From Bacteroidales bacterium Bact_07 (GTDB taxonomy: Bacteria > Bacteroidota > Bacteroidia > Bacteroidales > Tenuifilaceae): 8,554 nt of DNA. How positions within the stretch are numbered: position 1 is the first letter of the stretch; each line of letters opens with the position of its first letter. The position numbers were made by a program, and so were the translations under genes. The notes beneath the pieces were generated by a model. It was not told the DNA's origin. It made no database searches and worked only from the letters and a program-made list of their open reading frames with translations. Shown piece by piece: positions 1 to 7,521 of this stretch. The DNA lies in the NCBI GenBank assembly GCA_001603415.1, contig LUYY01000139.1, positions 1-8,554 on the forward strand, given 5' to 3'.

Positions 1-57
1 ATGCTATAATTTGGAATCATTCTAAACATTAATAAAAAAGTTGTACTTTCATAAACA

Positions 58-69
58 GCAAACGTTTGC
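58..69. promoter_or_regulatory. LacI-family-type operator palindrome (putative)
   Basis: The sequence GCAAACGTTTGC is a perfect 12-bp inverted repeat with a central CG. LacI/GalR-family repressors favour this kind of operator, and the core matches the E. coli PurR box (CGCAAACGTTTGCG) at all 12 positions. It lies 53 bases upstream of the -7 box at 123-130 and about 100 bases before the CotH-family gene. That is far for a classical repressor site on this promoter, so it may serve an unseen promoter or a divergent gene to the left of the window. No LacI-type regulator is encoded here. The palindrome is seen directly; its function is inferred. Confidence 0.4.
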
Positions 70-122
70 AAAGCTTTTACACCAATTTTGCTTGGTATTC
101 TAATAAAATCGGCCGTTAATAA

Positions 123-130
123 TACCTTTG
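123..130 (+). promoter_or_regulatory. Bacteroidota -7 promoter box for the CotH/DUF2490 unit
   Basis: TACCTTTG is a perfect match to the Bacteroidota sigma-70 -7 consensus TAnnTTTG. It lies 30 bases upstream of the TTG start at 161, giving a predicted leader of roughly 25 bases. No convincing -33 TTG is found at the usual spacing of about 20 bases; the nearest TTG (92-94) is 28 bases away. The rest of 1-160 shows only the palindrome at 58-69 and AT-rich sequence. Confidence 0.5.
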
Positions 131-160
131 CCATGTTAAGAAATTGTTAAGCGAATTGCG

Positions 161-2452
161 TTGAAAAGAATTATCACTTTTATTGTTTTGTTTCTTTTAT
201 TTGAGCTTGGATACACTCAAGTTGTACCCAATAACAATCCGCTATTCGACGATAGTGAAGTTGCACGAATTGATATCACCATAAATCCTGCATACCTACA
301 AACCATTCTGCAACCAGGAAACGAAGAGAGCAATACCGAATATCCTGCAACCTTTAGCTTTACTTCATCGAAATTTACTGCTTTGATTGATAATGTAGGA
401 TTTAGGCTTAGGGGAAATACATCGCGTTACGCAAAAAAGAAATCGTTTAAGGTTTCGTTCAACGCCTTTGAGCCTGGGAAAAAACTTAAAGGTGTTGAAA
501 AGCTAAACCTCAACGGCGAACATAATGACCCATCGATAATTCGCTCGAAGCTGGTATGGGATTTAATGAATGGCATCGGATTGCCCGCTCCACGCGCAAA
601 TCATGTAAGACTTTACATAAACAATCAGTATTACGGGCTATACATCAATGTTGAGCATATCGATGAAAACTTTGTGGAATCACGCTTTGGAAATAACAAT
701 GGAAATCTATATAAATGCCTTTACCCTGCCGATTTAACATATCGAAGCACCGATGCCAATGCCTACAAATTTGTTCAAAATGGATACAGGGTTTACGACC
801 TTAAAACCAATACCGAACAGGATAACTACAGTGATATTGCACAACTTATCGAAGTTGTAAACCACACACCGGCATCGGAATTGCCTGCTAAGCTGGAACC
901 AATTTTCGATGTGAATAACTTCCTGAAATACTTAGCGGTGGAAGCTTTAACGGGCAACTGGGACGGATACTCATACAACCAGAACAATTTCTACCTTTAT
1001 AAAAACACTATTACCGGAAGGTTTGAATTCATTCCATACGATACCGACAATACCTTTGGTATTGACTGGTTCAATATCGACTGGGCAACTCGCAGTGTAA
1101 GTTCATGGGCAAGTAGCCAAGCCCGACCGCTTACCAAAAATATTTTAGCAGTTGAAGTTTACCGCAAGCGTTACTACTTCTACCTTAAACAACTTATAAA
1201 TGGCCTTTTTTCGGCCAATACCATGCAGTCGAAAGCGCTTGCTCTCCGCTCAAAAATTGAAACCTACGCATCATCTGACCCCTATAGACTTCTCGATTAC
1301 GGTTGGAGCAGTTCCGATTTTTACAACTCCTACTTCGATGCACTGGGCGGTCATGTCAAATACGGCTTGATTCCTTACGTAACCAAACGCATACAGTTTG
1401 CAAACTCTCAGTTTAGCATCGACAATATTCCACCAATTGTCTCAAATGTCAGCTGGTTAGCCTACGGCTACAAAATTCCTGTAACAGTTTTTGCCGACGT
1501 TGACGACGAAGAAAAGGTAATCCCTAAACTATACTATAAGGCTGGTGAAGGGGATTGGCAAGGTATCGAGATGCAGAACACCAACCGAAATCACTACATG
1601 GCTACCATTGGCCCGTGGGATAAACCTGTAAAGCATATTAGCATTTACCTTGAAGCCACCGACAAAACTGGTAAAAAAACTCGCGAACCACTTTATAGCG
1701 AATATACAGTAGAATTCAATGAAATTGCCATTCCGCTATGCATCAACGAGGTGATGACCTCCAACACATCGGTTTTTCCTGATGAGTTTGGCAACTACTC
1801 CGATTGGATTGAACTATACAACTACGGTAAAAACTCCGTTTCTCTCCAAGGAATGAGCATAAGCGACACTCTTGGAAAACCCGGGAAATGGGCTTTACCC
1901 GATATTACGATTAATCCCAGCGAGTTCGTTCTGCTTTGGGCTGATGGCCAACCCGAGAAAGGGAAAAATCACTTACCCTTCCGCTTAAACCGCGATGGCG
2001 AAGAAATTGGGCTATTTACATCTAAAACCGATGGCTACAGGCTAATTGACGGTTTCCGCTTTGACCAATTCCCTAAAAATACCAGTTTTGGCTACTACCC
2101 CAATGCGGTTGGTTTGCCTCAGGTTTTACTTAGCCCCACTCCGGGAATGAGCAATGTGAAAACATCAACACACTTAGACATCGTATTGCCTGGTATAATT
2201 GCTTACCCCAATCCATTTACTCAAACTCTGACAATAAAACTATCGTATCGACCGGCCTACGATTACACCATATCGGTAATGAATTCGCAAGGAATAACTA
2301 TTTGGAAACAACTTGTAAAAAAAGATGACAACGTTAATGTAGAGTGGTATCCACAAAACCTTCCGAAGGGCATCTACTTAATAACTGCTACAATTCATGG
2401 TAAACAAAACCAAATAATTCAACCGCAAAAAGTTATTTTTGAAAAATTTTAA
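161..2452 (+). CDS. Secreted CotH-kinase-family protein with lamin-tail domain and T9SS sorting domain
   Basis: This 763-residue protein is predicted to be exported and delivered to the cell surface by the type IX secretion system. Residues 1-20 form a signal peptide (KR followed by a hydrophobic run, no lipobox Cys). Residues about 30-415 are the CotH domain: RLRGNTSRYAKKKSFKVSF (82-100), LNLNGEHNDPSIIRSKL (115-131), NWDGY (266-270), and FIPYDTDNTFG (289-299 region), whose Asp-x-Asp matches the metal-binding acidic motif of CotH kinases. Residues about 424-520 look like an Ig/Fn3-type beta module. Residues about 525-620 are a lamin-tail domain (INEVMTSN, DWIELYN). Residues about 678-763 are a type A T9SS sorting domain (AYPNPF, then GIYLITA). 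CotH proteins are atypical Ser/Thr kinases in Bacillus spore coats; the substrate here is unknown. The TTG start is chosen because an in-frame stop lies at 137-139, no ATG lies between, and it gives a clean signal peptide. Confidence 0.88.
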   Translation: MKRIITFIVLFLLFELGYTQVVPNNNPLFDDSEVARIDITINPAYLQTILQPGNEESNTEYPATFSFTSSKFTALIDNVGFRLRGNTSRYAKKKSFKVSFNAFEPGKKLKGVEKLNLNGEHNDPSIIRSKLVWDLMNGIGLPAPRANHVRLYINNQYYGLYINVEHIDENFVESRFGNNNGNLYKCLYPADLTYRSTDANAYKFVQNGYRVYDLKTNTEQDNYSDIAQLIEVVNHTPASELPAKLEPIFDVNNFLKYLAVEALTGNWDGYSYNQNNFYLYKNTITGRFEFIPYDTDNTFGIDWFNIDWATRSVSSWASSQARPLTKNILAVEVYRKRYYFYLKQLINGLFSANTMQSKALALRSKIETYASSDPYRLLDYGWSSSDFYNSYFDALGGHVKYGLIPYVTKRIQFANSQFSIDNIPPIVSNVSWLAYGYKIPVTVFADVDDEEKVIPKLYYKAGEGDWQGIEMQNTNRNHYMATIGPWDKPVKHISIYLEATDKTGKKTREPLYSEYTVEFNEIAIPLCINEVMTSNTSVFPDEFGNYSDWIELYNYGKNSVSLQGMSISDTLGKPGKWALPDITINPSEFVLLWADGQPEKGKNHLPFRLNRDGEEIGLFTSKTDGYRLIDGFRFDQFPKNTSFGYYPNAVGLPQVLLSPTPGMSNVKTSTHLDIVLPGIIAYPNPFTQTLTIKLSYRPAYDYTISVMNSQGITIWKQLVKKDDNVNVEWYPQNLPKGIYLITATIHGKQNQIIQPQKVIFEKF

Positions 2453-2456
2453 ATGG

Positions 2457-3170
2457 ATGATACGCTTTAAATCAATTTTGAAAAATATCCTGATATTATC
2501 ACTCATTCAGTTAACAAATACTGTTTACACTCAGGAAGCCCGATCGCTATGGAGTGGCGCTGAACTGCAATTGCCTTTTTCTAAAGCATTTCGCGTTACC
2601 CTTTCGCCCGAACTACGGCTAACCGATGAAATGAAGGTTGATGAGTATATACTGGAAGCCGAAGCGCAACTGCGCATCCATAAACTATTCCAGCCAACTG
2701 TTTCGTACCGATTTTACCGTTTTTACGACGACCCAGGAGAGTATTTCAACGGTCAACGTTTAGGTATAGGAGTAAACTCATTGGTGGAACTGGGCAGGTT
2801 TAAGGTGACAAATCGCATTTACTACTTTCATAGGATAATCAACCGATACGGTTATGGCTACTCCATTGAGACCCGAAGGGAAATCCGCGAAGGATTAAAA
2901 CTTACATACAATATTCCAAGAACAAAACTTGAGCCTTTTATACAGGCTGAAATCTATTACGACATTTCCCCTAACCGTAACCATGAATTTTCAAAAATTA
3001 GGGTAAGAACAGGTTTGGAATATCCCTTTAATAAACGGTCGAGCATGGACATTTTTTTCCAAATACAGGATAAACTCAATACAAATAACCCCCTCAGAAC
3101 TTATACCATAGGTATTTTCTACAACTATAAGTTTCCAATGCCAAAACCTAAGGCTGTTGATTTAGAATAA
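2457..3170 (+). CDS. DUF2490-type predicted outer-membrane beta-barrel protein
   Basis: This 237-residue protein starts with a signal peptide (MIRFKSILKNILILSLIQ, then a VYTQ cleavage region, no lipobox). The rest alternates aromatic and charged strands, for example LWSGAELQLPF, FQPTVSYRFYRFYDD, GRFKVTNRIYYFHRI, and a closing TYTIGIFYNYKF. The resemblance is to DUF2490, a Bacteroidota family predicted to form small outer-membrane barrels with no established function. An in-frame TTG at 2439 would add six residues and overlap the upstream gene, but the ATG at 2457 is preferred because it opens a standard signal peptide. The gene begins 4 bases after the CotH-family stop, so the two are probably co-transcribed and translationally coupled. 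The barrel could export, anchor or assist the CotH protein; that is inference from linkage only. Confidence 0.72.
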   Translation: MIRFKSILKNILILSLIQLTNTVYTQEARSLWSGAELQLPFSKAFRVTLSPELRLTDEMKVDEYILEAEAQLRIHKLFQPTVSYRFYRFYDDPGEYFNGQRLGIGVNSLVELGRFKVTNRIYYFHRIINRYGYGYSIETRREIREGLKLTYNIPRTKLEPFIQAEIYYDISPNRNHEFSKIRVRTGLEYPFNKRSSMDIFFQIQDKLNTNNPLRTYTIGIFYNYKFPMPKPKAVDLE

Positions 3171-3197
3171 AATATCTAAAATATCATGGAACCCGAA

Positions 3198-3219
3198 TTA
3201 GGCATCAGAATATGCCTAA
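3198..3219 (+). terminator. Hairpin downstream of the DUF2490 gene, possible terminator
   Basis: TTAGGCAT and ATGCCTAA form a perfect 8-bp stem around a 6-base loop (CAGAAT), 27 bases after the DUF2490 stop. No U-run follows (the next bases are CGTTTAACGC), so it is not a canonical intrinsic terminator. It could instead be a weak terminator or a 3'-end stabiliser. The remainder of 3171-3287 shows only AT-rich sequence. Confidence 0.35.
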
Positions 3220-3287
3220 CGTTTAACGCATCAAATCATAAGGTTTTTCAAAAATTTCCTCATAATGATTAATTGGGTTTAAAGTAT

Positions 3288-3295
3288 TACCTTTG
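3288..3295 (+). promoter_or_regulatory. Bacteroidota -7 promoter box for the ABC-F/rlmB unit
   Basis: TACCTTTG again matches TAnnTTTG perfectly and is identical to the box at 123-130. It lies 24 bases upstream of the ATG at 3320, so the leader would be about 15-20 bases. No clear -33 TTG occurs at the expected spacing. The box overlaps a TTG at 3293 that is in frame with the ABC-F gene, which argues against that codon being the start. Confidence 0.55.
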
Positions 3296-3319
3296 CGGCG
3301 ATTTTATTGCTGTTTTACA

Positions 3320-5284
3320 ATGATTTCGGTTAATAATCTTACTCTTAGTTTTGGTGGGTTCGACCTATTCAAGGGCATAAGCTTTCAGCTAAACGACGAT
3401 GAGCGGGTTGGGCTTGTAGGCAAAAATGGAGCAGGCAAAACAACCCTGCTCAGGCTAATTGCAGGTGAACTTCAACCCACAAAAGGGAACATCTCGCTAC
3501 CAGCTGAGGTAAGGTTAGGCTATTTGCCCCAACAAATGAAACTGGCATCGGGCAAAACGGTAATTGAAGAAACCCGCAAGGCTTTCACCGAAATCATTCG
3601 CATTAAGAATGATATAAACCACATATCGGAGCAAATTGCTCACCGAACCGACTACGAAAGCAAGGAATACCTCGACCTGATCAATAAACTTACCGAGCTT
3701 AATGATCGTTACGCTATACTTGAGGGAGATTCAGCCGATGCGCGTGCTGAGCAAACCCTATTAGGCTTAGGCTTTAAGCGAACCGATTTCACTCGCCAAA
3801 CCACTGAGTTTAGTGGTGGGTGGCGCATGCGCATTGAGTTAGCCAAAATATTGCTTCAAAACCCACAAATCTTGCTTTTGGACGAGCCAACCAATCACCT
3901 CGATATTGAATCGATACAATGGTTGGAAGATTACCTGAAAGGTTATCAGGGGGCATTGCTGCTCATCTCCCACGACCGCGCTTTTCTCGATAACGTTACG
4001 CAACGCACCATCGAAATTTCGCTGGGTAATGTTTACGATTATCGCGTTCCCTACTCCCAGTATGTTGAGTTGCGCCGTGAACGGCGCGAGCAGCAAATGG
4101 CAGCCTACCGCAACCAGCAAAAGTTGATTGAAGACACGCAAGAGTTTATCGATAGGTTCCGTTATAAGGCAACCAAAGCCGTTCAGGTGCAATCGCGTAT
4201 CAAAATGCTTGAACGGATGGATATCATTGAGGTTGATGAAGAAGATACGGCAACACTAAACATCCGATTTCCCGAAGCGCCCCGCTCAGGCGATGTGGTT
4301 GTTGAGGCTAAGGGTGTAGCAAAAAGTTTTGGGGACAAACTCGTTTTTTCCGATGTGCATTTCACCATTGAGCGCGGCCAAAAGGTTGCTTTTGTTGGCC
4401 GAAATGGCGAAGGAAAAACAACCATGAGCCGAATTATCGTCGGCGAACTCCCTTACGATGGCCACCTGAGAATAGGGCATAATGTTTCCATAGGTTACTT
4501 TGCCCAAAACCAGGACGAACTGCTTGATGGTTCACTGACTGTGCTTGAAACCATCGACCATGTGGCAGTAGGCGATATTCGAACCCGCATGCGCGATATA
4601 CTTGGCGCATTCCTTTTCCGCGGCGAGGATGTTGACAAGCGTGTAGGTGTGCTATCGGGTGGCGAGCGGAATAGGCTGGCCATGGCAAAGCTCATGCTTC
4701 AACCCTACAACCTACTTGTTCTGGACGAGCCTACCAATCACCTGGATATGCGTTCCAAAGATGTTTTGAAAAATGCCTTGCAGGCATATAATGGAACCGT
4801 AATACTCGTTTCGCACGACCGCGATTTCCTTAATGGGCTGGTCGATAAAATTTATGAGTTTACCGATGGCAAGGTTAAGGAACACCTTGGCGGCATTTAC
4901 GATTTTTTGCAACGCAAAAAGTTGGAAAACCTGAAAGAGTTGGAACGTAAACAGGCTGAGCAAAAGGTTAAGAATGCAAGCAATACCTCATCGGATCAAA
5001 AGGTTCAGTGGGAAGAGCGGAAGGAACTCGACAGGCAAATCCGAAAATTGGAAACGCAGATTGAGAAGCTTGAAAAGGAAATTGCAATGTTAGAGAATGA
5101 AATAGCCGAAACCGACCAAAAGCTATCGAATCCCGCTGCCCATGGCATCAATTTAACCGATAAAGAGTTCTTCAAACGATACGAAAGCCACAAGAGCGAA
5201 CTTATATCGAAAATGGAACATTGGGAAAACCTTCTGGCTCAGGTTGAAGAACTTAAAGCAAAACGAAACAACACAAACCAATAG
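3320..5284 (+). CDS. ABC-F family ribosome-associated ATPase (Uup/YdiF-like)
   Basis: This 654-residue soluble protein has two complete ATP-binding cassettes and no membrane segments, the ABC-F layout. Cassette 1 has Walker A GKNGAGKTT (34-42), signature FSGGW (164-168), Walker B ILLLDEPTNHLD (184-195, catalytic Glu189) and H-switch SHDR (217-220). Residues about 245-310 are the basic helical linker (P-site tRNA interaction motif region). Cassette 2 has GRNGEGKTT (360-368), LSGGE (445-449), LVLDEPTNHLD (466-476, Glu470) and SHDR (498-501). Residues about 530-650 are a highly charged coiled coil resembling the Uup C-terminal domain. ABC-F proteins bind the ribosomal E site and relieve stalled or non-productive translation; some protect against antibiotics, but nothing here indicates a resistance role. 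The start is the ATG at 3320; an in-frame TTG at 3293 lies inside the promoter box. rlmB follows after 2 bases. Confidence 0.93.
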   Translation: MISVNNLTLSFGGFDLFKGISFQLNDDERVGLVGKNGAGKTTLLRLIAGELQPTKGNISLPAEVRLGYLPQQMKLASGKTVIEETRKAFTEIIRIKNDINHISEQIAHRTDYESKEYLDLINKLTELNDRYAILEGDSADARAEQTLLGLGFKRTDFTRQTTEFSGGWRMRIELAKILLQNPQILLLDEPTNHLDIESIQWLEDYLKGYQGALLLISHDRAFLDNVTQRTIEISLGNVYDYRVPYSQYVELRRERREQQMAAYRNQQKLIEDTQEFIDRFRYKATKAVQVQSRIKMLERMDIIEVDEEDTATLNIRFPEAPRSGDVVVEAKGVAKSFGDKLVFSDVHFTIERGQKVAFVGRNGEGKTTMSRIIVGELPYDGHLRIGHNVSIGYFAQNQDELLDGSLTVLETIDHVAVGDIRTRMRDILGAFLFRGEDVDKRVGVLSGGERNRLAMAKLMLQPYNLLVLDEPTNHLDMRSKDVLKNALQAYNGTVILVSHDRDFLNGLVDKIYEFTDGKVKEHLGGIYDFLQRKKLENLKELERKQAEQKVKNASNTSSDQKVQWEERKELDRQIRKLETQIEKLEKEIAMLENEIAETDQKLSNPAAHGINLTDKEFFKRYESHKSELISKMEHWENLLAQVEELKAKRNNTNQ

Positions 5285-5286
5285 CA

Positions 5287-6027
5287 ATGGAAAACTCCGA
5301 GAACGTAATATTTGGAATCAGGGCTGTTTTAGAAGCCTTAAATGCTGGTGCCAAAATCAGCAAGGTAATTGTCCGCCAAGGGCTTACAGGCAACTTGGCA
5401 TCGGAACTAATGGGAATACTAAAACATAACAATATCCCCTTTCAGTATTTGCCCAACGAGGCCTTTTCAAGGTATAATGACAAAAATCATCAGGGTGTAA
5501 TTGCGTTTACATCGCCCATTGAGGTTTACAGGATTGAAGATATTTTACCGCAACTCCAGGAAAAGACCAATTCGCCATTCCTACTAATCCTCGACCGCGT
5601 TACCGATGTCCGTAATTTTGGTGCCATAGTTCGAACCGCCGAATGTGCCGGGGTCGATGCCATTATTGTCCCTGCAAAGGGTGCAGCCAACATTGGCAGC
5701 GATGCCATTAAAACCTCTGCAGGTGCGCTTTACAACATTCCCATTTGCAGGGTTGGCAGTTTAAAAATGCTTTGCTATCAGCTCCGCGACTATGGTTACA
5801 GGATAGTTTCGGCAAGCGAACGAGGCGAAAAACTGCTTTATGAAGCCAACCTTACCGGGCCAATTGCAGTGGTAATGGGCGCTGAGGATACCGGCATTCA
5901 CCCCGAAGTACTGAGGCTTTCGCATGAAATTGTTCGCATACCCCTGAAAGGGAAAATTGAATCGCTCAATGTATCGGTGGCAACCGGAATTGTACTTTTT
6001 GAAGCGGTAAGGCAACGTAACCTATAA
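5287..6027 (+). CDS. rlmB: RlmB-like 23S rRNA (guanosine-2'-O-)-methyltransferase, SpoU/TrmH family
   Basis: This 246-residue protein has the usual RlmB length and two-domain form. Residues about 1-75 are the L30e-like RNA-binding substrate domain (VIFGIRAVLEAL near the start, NHQGVIA at 67-73). Residues about 95-246 are the SPOUT domain with the trefoil knot. Motif 1 is LDRVTDVRNFGAIVRTAECAG (102-122), with the conserved Asn110 and the catalytic-type Arg116. Motif 2 is VVMGAEDTGI (195-204). Motif 3 is IPLKGKIESLNVSVATG (218-234). RlmB uses S-adenosylmethionine to 2'-O-methylate G2251 (E. coli numbering) in the peptidyl-transferase P loop of 23S rRNA. A paralogous TrmH-type tRNA or rRNA methylase remains possible, but the N-terminal domain favours RlmB. 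The ATG is 2 bases after the ABC-F stop, so the two share a transcript. The 3' end overlaps the converging patatin gene by 6 bases. Confidence 0.9.
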   Translation: MENSENVIFGIRAVLEALNAGAKISKVIVRQGLTGNLASELMGILKHNNIPFQYLPNEAFSRYNDKNHQGVIAFTSPIEVYRIEDILPQLQEKTNSPFLLILDRVTDVRNFGAIVRTAECAGVDAIIVPAKGAANIGSDAIKTSAGALYNIPICRVGSLKMLCYQLRDYGYRIVSASERGEKLLYEANLTGPIAVVMGAEDTGIHPEVLRLSHEIVRIPLKGKIESLNVSVATGIVLFEAVRQRNL

Positions 6028-6948
6028 CCCCTTTTCATCCATCACCTTAGCGCATTGCCTGCGTCCATACTCAATCAACTCGGCTGCCTTGTAAAACTCA
6101 AATACAGTAGCCGAATTTTTTGAAATGGAAACCAGCACATCGGGCGGGGTTACCCTAATTGCATATTGCGTTAGCTGCGATTGCATGAGCTGCACCGAAC
6201 GCATGGCCAGGTCGAAATAGCCGATACTTTTAGGTGATATTTTCCCTTGCTTTTCACCCTCCTTGGTGGTAGAGGTGTTCCCAAAAAACTTATCCCATCT
6301 GTCGACCAGCTGCTCAATTTTGGGATTATCCTTTATCCAACTACTCTTTACTTGCTTGCTGTTTTGCTTAATTGTCTGTTCATAAGGGGTAATGGCATTC
6401 AAATCCACAGCCACAAGCAAATCGGAACTATTACGCTTAACAAATTCTAAGGGCAAGGGCGAAAGCACTCCTCCATCAACCAGTAAAGTGCCATTGTAGG
6501 GCATGGGTGTGAAAACGCTTGGGATGGATATTGAAGCACGTATGGCATTCTGAAGATTTCCGGAATTAAATACAACAAGTTGATTGTTAATAATATCAAC
6601 TGCCACAGCGGTATAGGGAACAGGTAGCTCCTCAATGTTAACATCGGGAATCATATTGAGTTCCTGCATCTTCTCAAAAACCTTTTGCCCTTTAACAATA
6701 CCCTTTGATGAGAATGTAAAATCGATCAGCGTTAGGATATCGATTTTATCGAGCTTCAGTATCCAGTTCTTGTATTCATCCAGTTTATTTGTGGCCAGCA
6801 GGCCGCCAACAAGCGCACCCATCGATGAGCCAGAGATGGAGGTAATGTTATAACCCCGTCGGGTTAACTCCTCAATTACCCCAATATGGGCTAAGCCACG
6901 AGCACCGCCACTTCCAAGCACTAATGCAACACTCTTTGACTTTGCCAT
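6022..6948 (-). CDS. Patatin-like phospholipase (RssA/NTE type)
   Basis: This 308-residue protein has no signal peptide or clear membrane span, so it is probably a cytoplasmic or membrane-peripheral serine lipid hydrolase. It has the complete patatin Ser-Asp dyad: the oxyanion-hole loop GSGGARGLAHIG (12-23), the nucleophile elbow GSSMG (40-44, Ser42) and DGG (158-160, Asp158). The conserved ASISIPSVFTP (138-148) precedes the Asp motif. These features and the length resemble E. coli RssA and bacterial NTE-type esterases; the substrate cannot be inferred. Residues about 186-245 form a Lys/Gln-rich insertion (KQNSKQVKSSWIKDNPK), followed by a helical C-terminus. The ATG at 6948 is immediately upstream of the oxyanion loop, as in relatives. 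It lies 77 bases downstream of guaD on the same strand, and no good TAnnTTTG box is seen in that gap, so read-through from guaD is possible. Its end converges on rlmB. Confidence 0.9.
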   Translation of the reverse strand: MAKSKSVALVLGSGGARGLAHIGVIEELTRRGYNITSISGSSMGALVGGLLATNKLDEYKNWILKLDKIDILTLIDFTFSSKGIVKGQKVFEKMQELNMIPDVNIEELPVPYTAVAVDIINNQLVVFNSGNLQNAIRASISIPSVFTPMPYNGTLLVDGGVLSPLPLEFVKRNSSDLLVAVDLNAITPYEQTIKQNSKQVKSSWIKDNPKIEQLVDRWDKFFGNTSTTKEGEKQGKISPKSIGYFDLAMRSVQLMQSQLTQYAIRVTPPDVLVSISKNSATVFEFYKAAELIEYGRRQCAKVMDEKGL

Positions 6949-7025
6949 AGTTTTCTGAATTAAATGTTAAGCACCAGTCCCTGTTTCAAAGAATGTTTCT
7001 AAAAGCAAAAAACGGAATCAGTAGT

Positions 7026-7499
7026 TTAATACTTTATCTTGTTTTCCTTTTTATCCCATTCTCTAAATGGCAAAACGCCCTTTTCGGGGCTAACGTGAAT
7101 GAACGGAATTCGCCGACGGTCGAACGAAAGGTTTACCTCATCGTAAATAAAACTATCATCAAAACCATGGTACGATGCCATATGGCGATTGGCAGAGTAG
7201 TAAACCTTATCGAGACGTGCCCAGTAGATAGCGCCAAAGCACATAGGGCAAGGCTCGCATGAGGTGTAAAGAACACAACCGCTTAGCTGAAAGGTATTTA
7301 GATTCCTACAGGCATCGCGAATGGCCATTACCTCAGCGTGGGCAGTTGGATCGTTTGTAGATGTTACATGGTTATTGCCACGCCCAACAATTTTACCATC
7401 TTTCACCACAATAGCACCAAATGGACCTCCCTCGTCGGCCATTACACCCTCAACGGCTAACTTAATGGCCTCGTCCATGAATTTTTCATGCTCACTCAT
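7026..7499 (-). CDS. guaD: Guanine deaminase (CDA-fold, GuaD type)
   Basis: This 157-residue zinc enzyme is predicted to deaminate guanine to xanthine in purine salvage or catabolism. The zinc and catalytic motifs are HAEVMAIR (54-61: His54 as ligand, Glu56 as proton shuttle) and SCEPCPMC (80-87: Cys81 and Cys84 as ligands). Three features favour GuaD over the tRNA adenosine deaminase TadA. They are the GGPFGAIVVKDG block with NNHVTSTNDPTAHAE (42-56), the GFDDSFIYDE segment (112-121) containing the Asp that acts on substrate in Bacillus GuaD, and a C-terminal Tyr157. In the domain-swapped Bacillus dimer the C-terminal Tyr completes the neighbour's active site. Length is nearly identical to Bacillus GuaD (156 residues). 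The gene has its own upstream space of about 200 bases with a possible promoter and an inverted-repeat element. No other purine-catabolism gene is present. Confidence 0.9.
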   Translation of the reverse strand: MSEHEKFMDEAIKLAVEGVMADEGGPFGAIVVKDGKIVGRGNNHVTSTNDPTAHAEVMAIRDACRNLNTFQLSGCVLYTSCEPCPMCFGAIYWARLDKVYYSANRHMASYHGFDDSFIYDEVNLSFDRRRIPFIHVSPEKGVLPFREWDKKENKIKY

Positions 7500-7521
7500 A
7501 GTATCAACCTATAAATCATTT

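Noticed and set aside
2439..2456. TTG start at 2439 for the DUF2490 gene
   Set aside because: It overlaps the end of the upstream gene. The ATG at 2457 gives a compact signal peptide and a natural 4-base gap.
3293..3319. N-terminal extension of the ABC-F protein from a TTG at 3293
   Set aside because: The TTG lies inside a perfect -7 promoter box, and the added residues (MRRFYCCFT) do not resemble ABC-F N-termini. The ATG at 3320 begins the conserved MISVNNLTLSFG segment.
3839..4963. Several open frames of 66-117 codons on the - strand under the ABC-F gene
   Set aside because: They are antisense shadows of a strongly conserved coding region, overlap each other, and have no recognisable domains.
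3320..5284. Antibiotic-resistance ABC-F protein
   Set aside because: Domain layout with a coiled-coil C-terminus fits housekeeping Uup/YdiF-like members. There is no leader attenuator and no resistance context.
6993..7262. Forward-strand open frame of 89 codons covering the guaD 3' end and gap
   Set aside because: Most of it is antisense to the conserved GuaD motifs. The hydrophobic N-terminal stretch is compositional, and no promoter or family match is seen.
58..7499. A purine regulon linking the PurR-like palindrome at 58-69 with guaD
   Set aside because: The two sites are 7 kb apart, no copy of the palindrome lies before guaD, and no PurR-type regulator is visible.
7026..7499. Assignment of the deaminase as TadA (tRNA adenosine deaminase)
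   Set aside because: The GFDDSFIYDE segment, NDPTAHAE block and C-terminal Tyr match GuaD rather than TadA.
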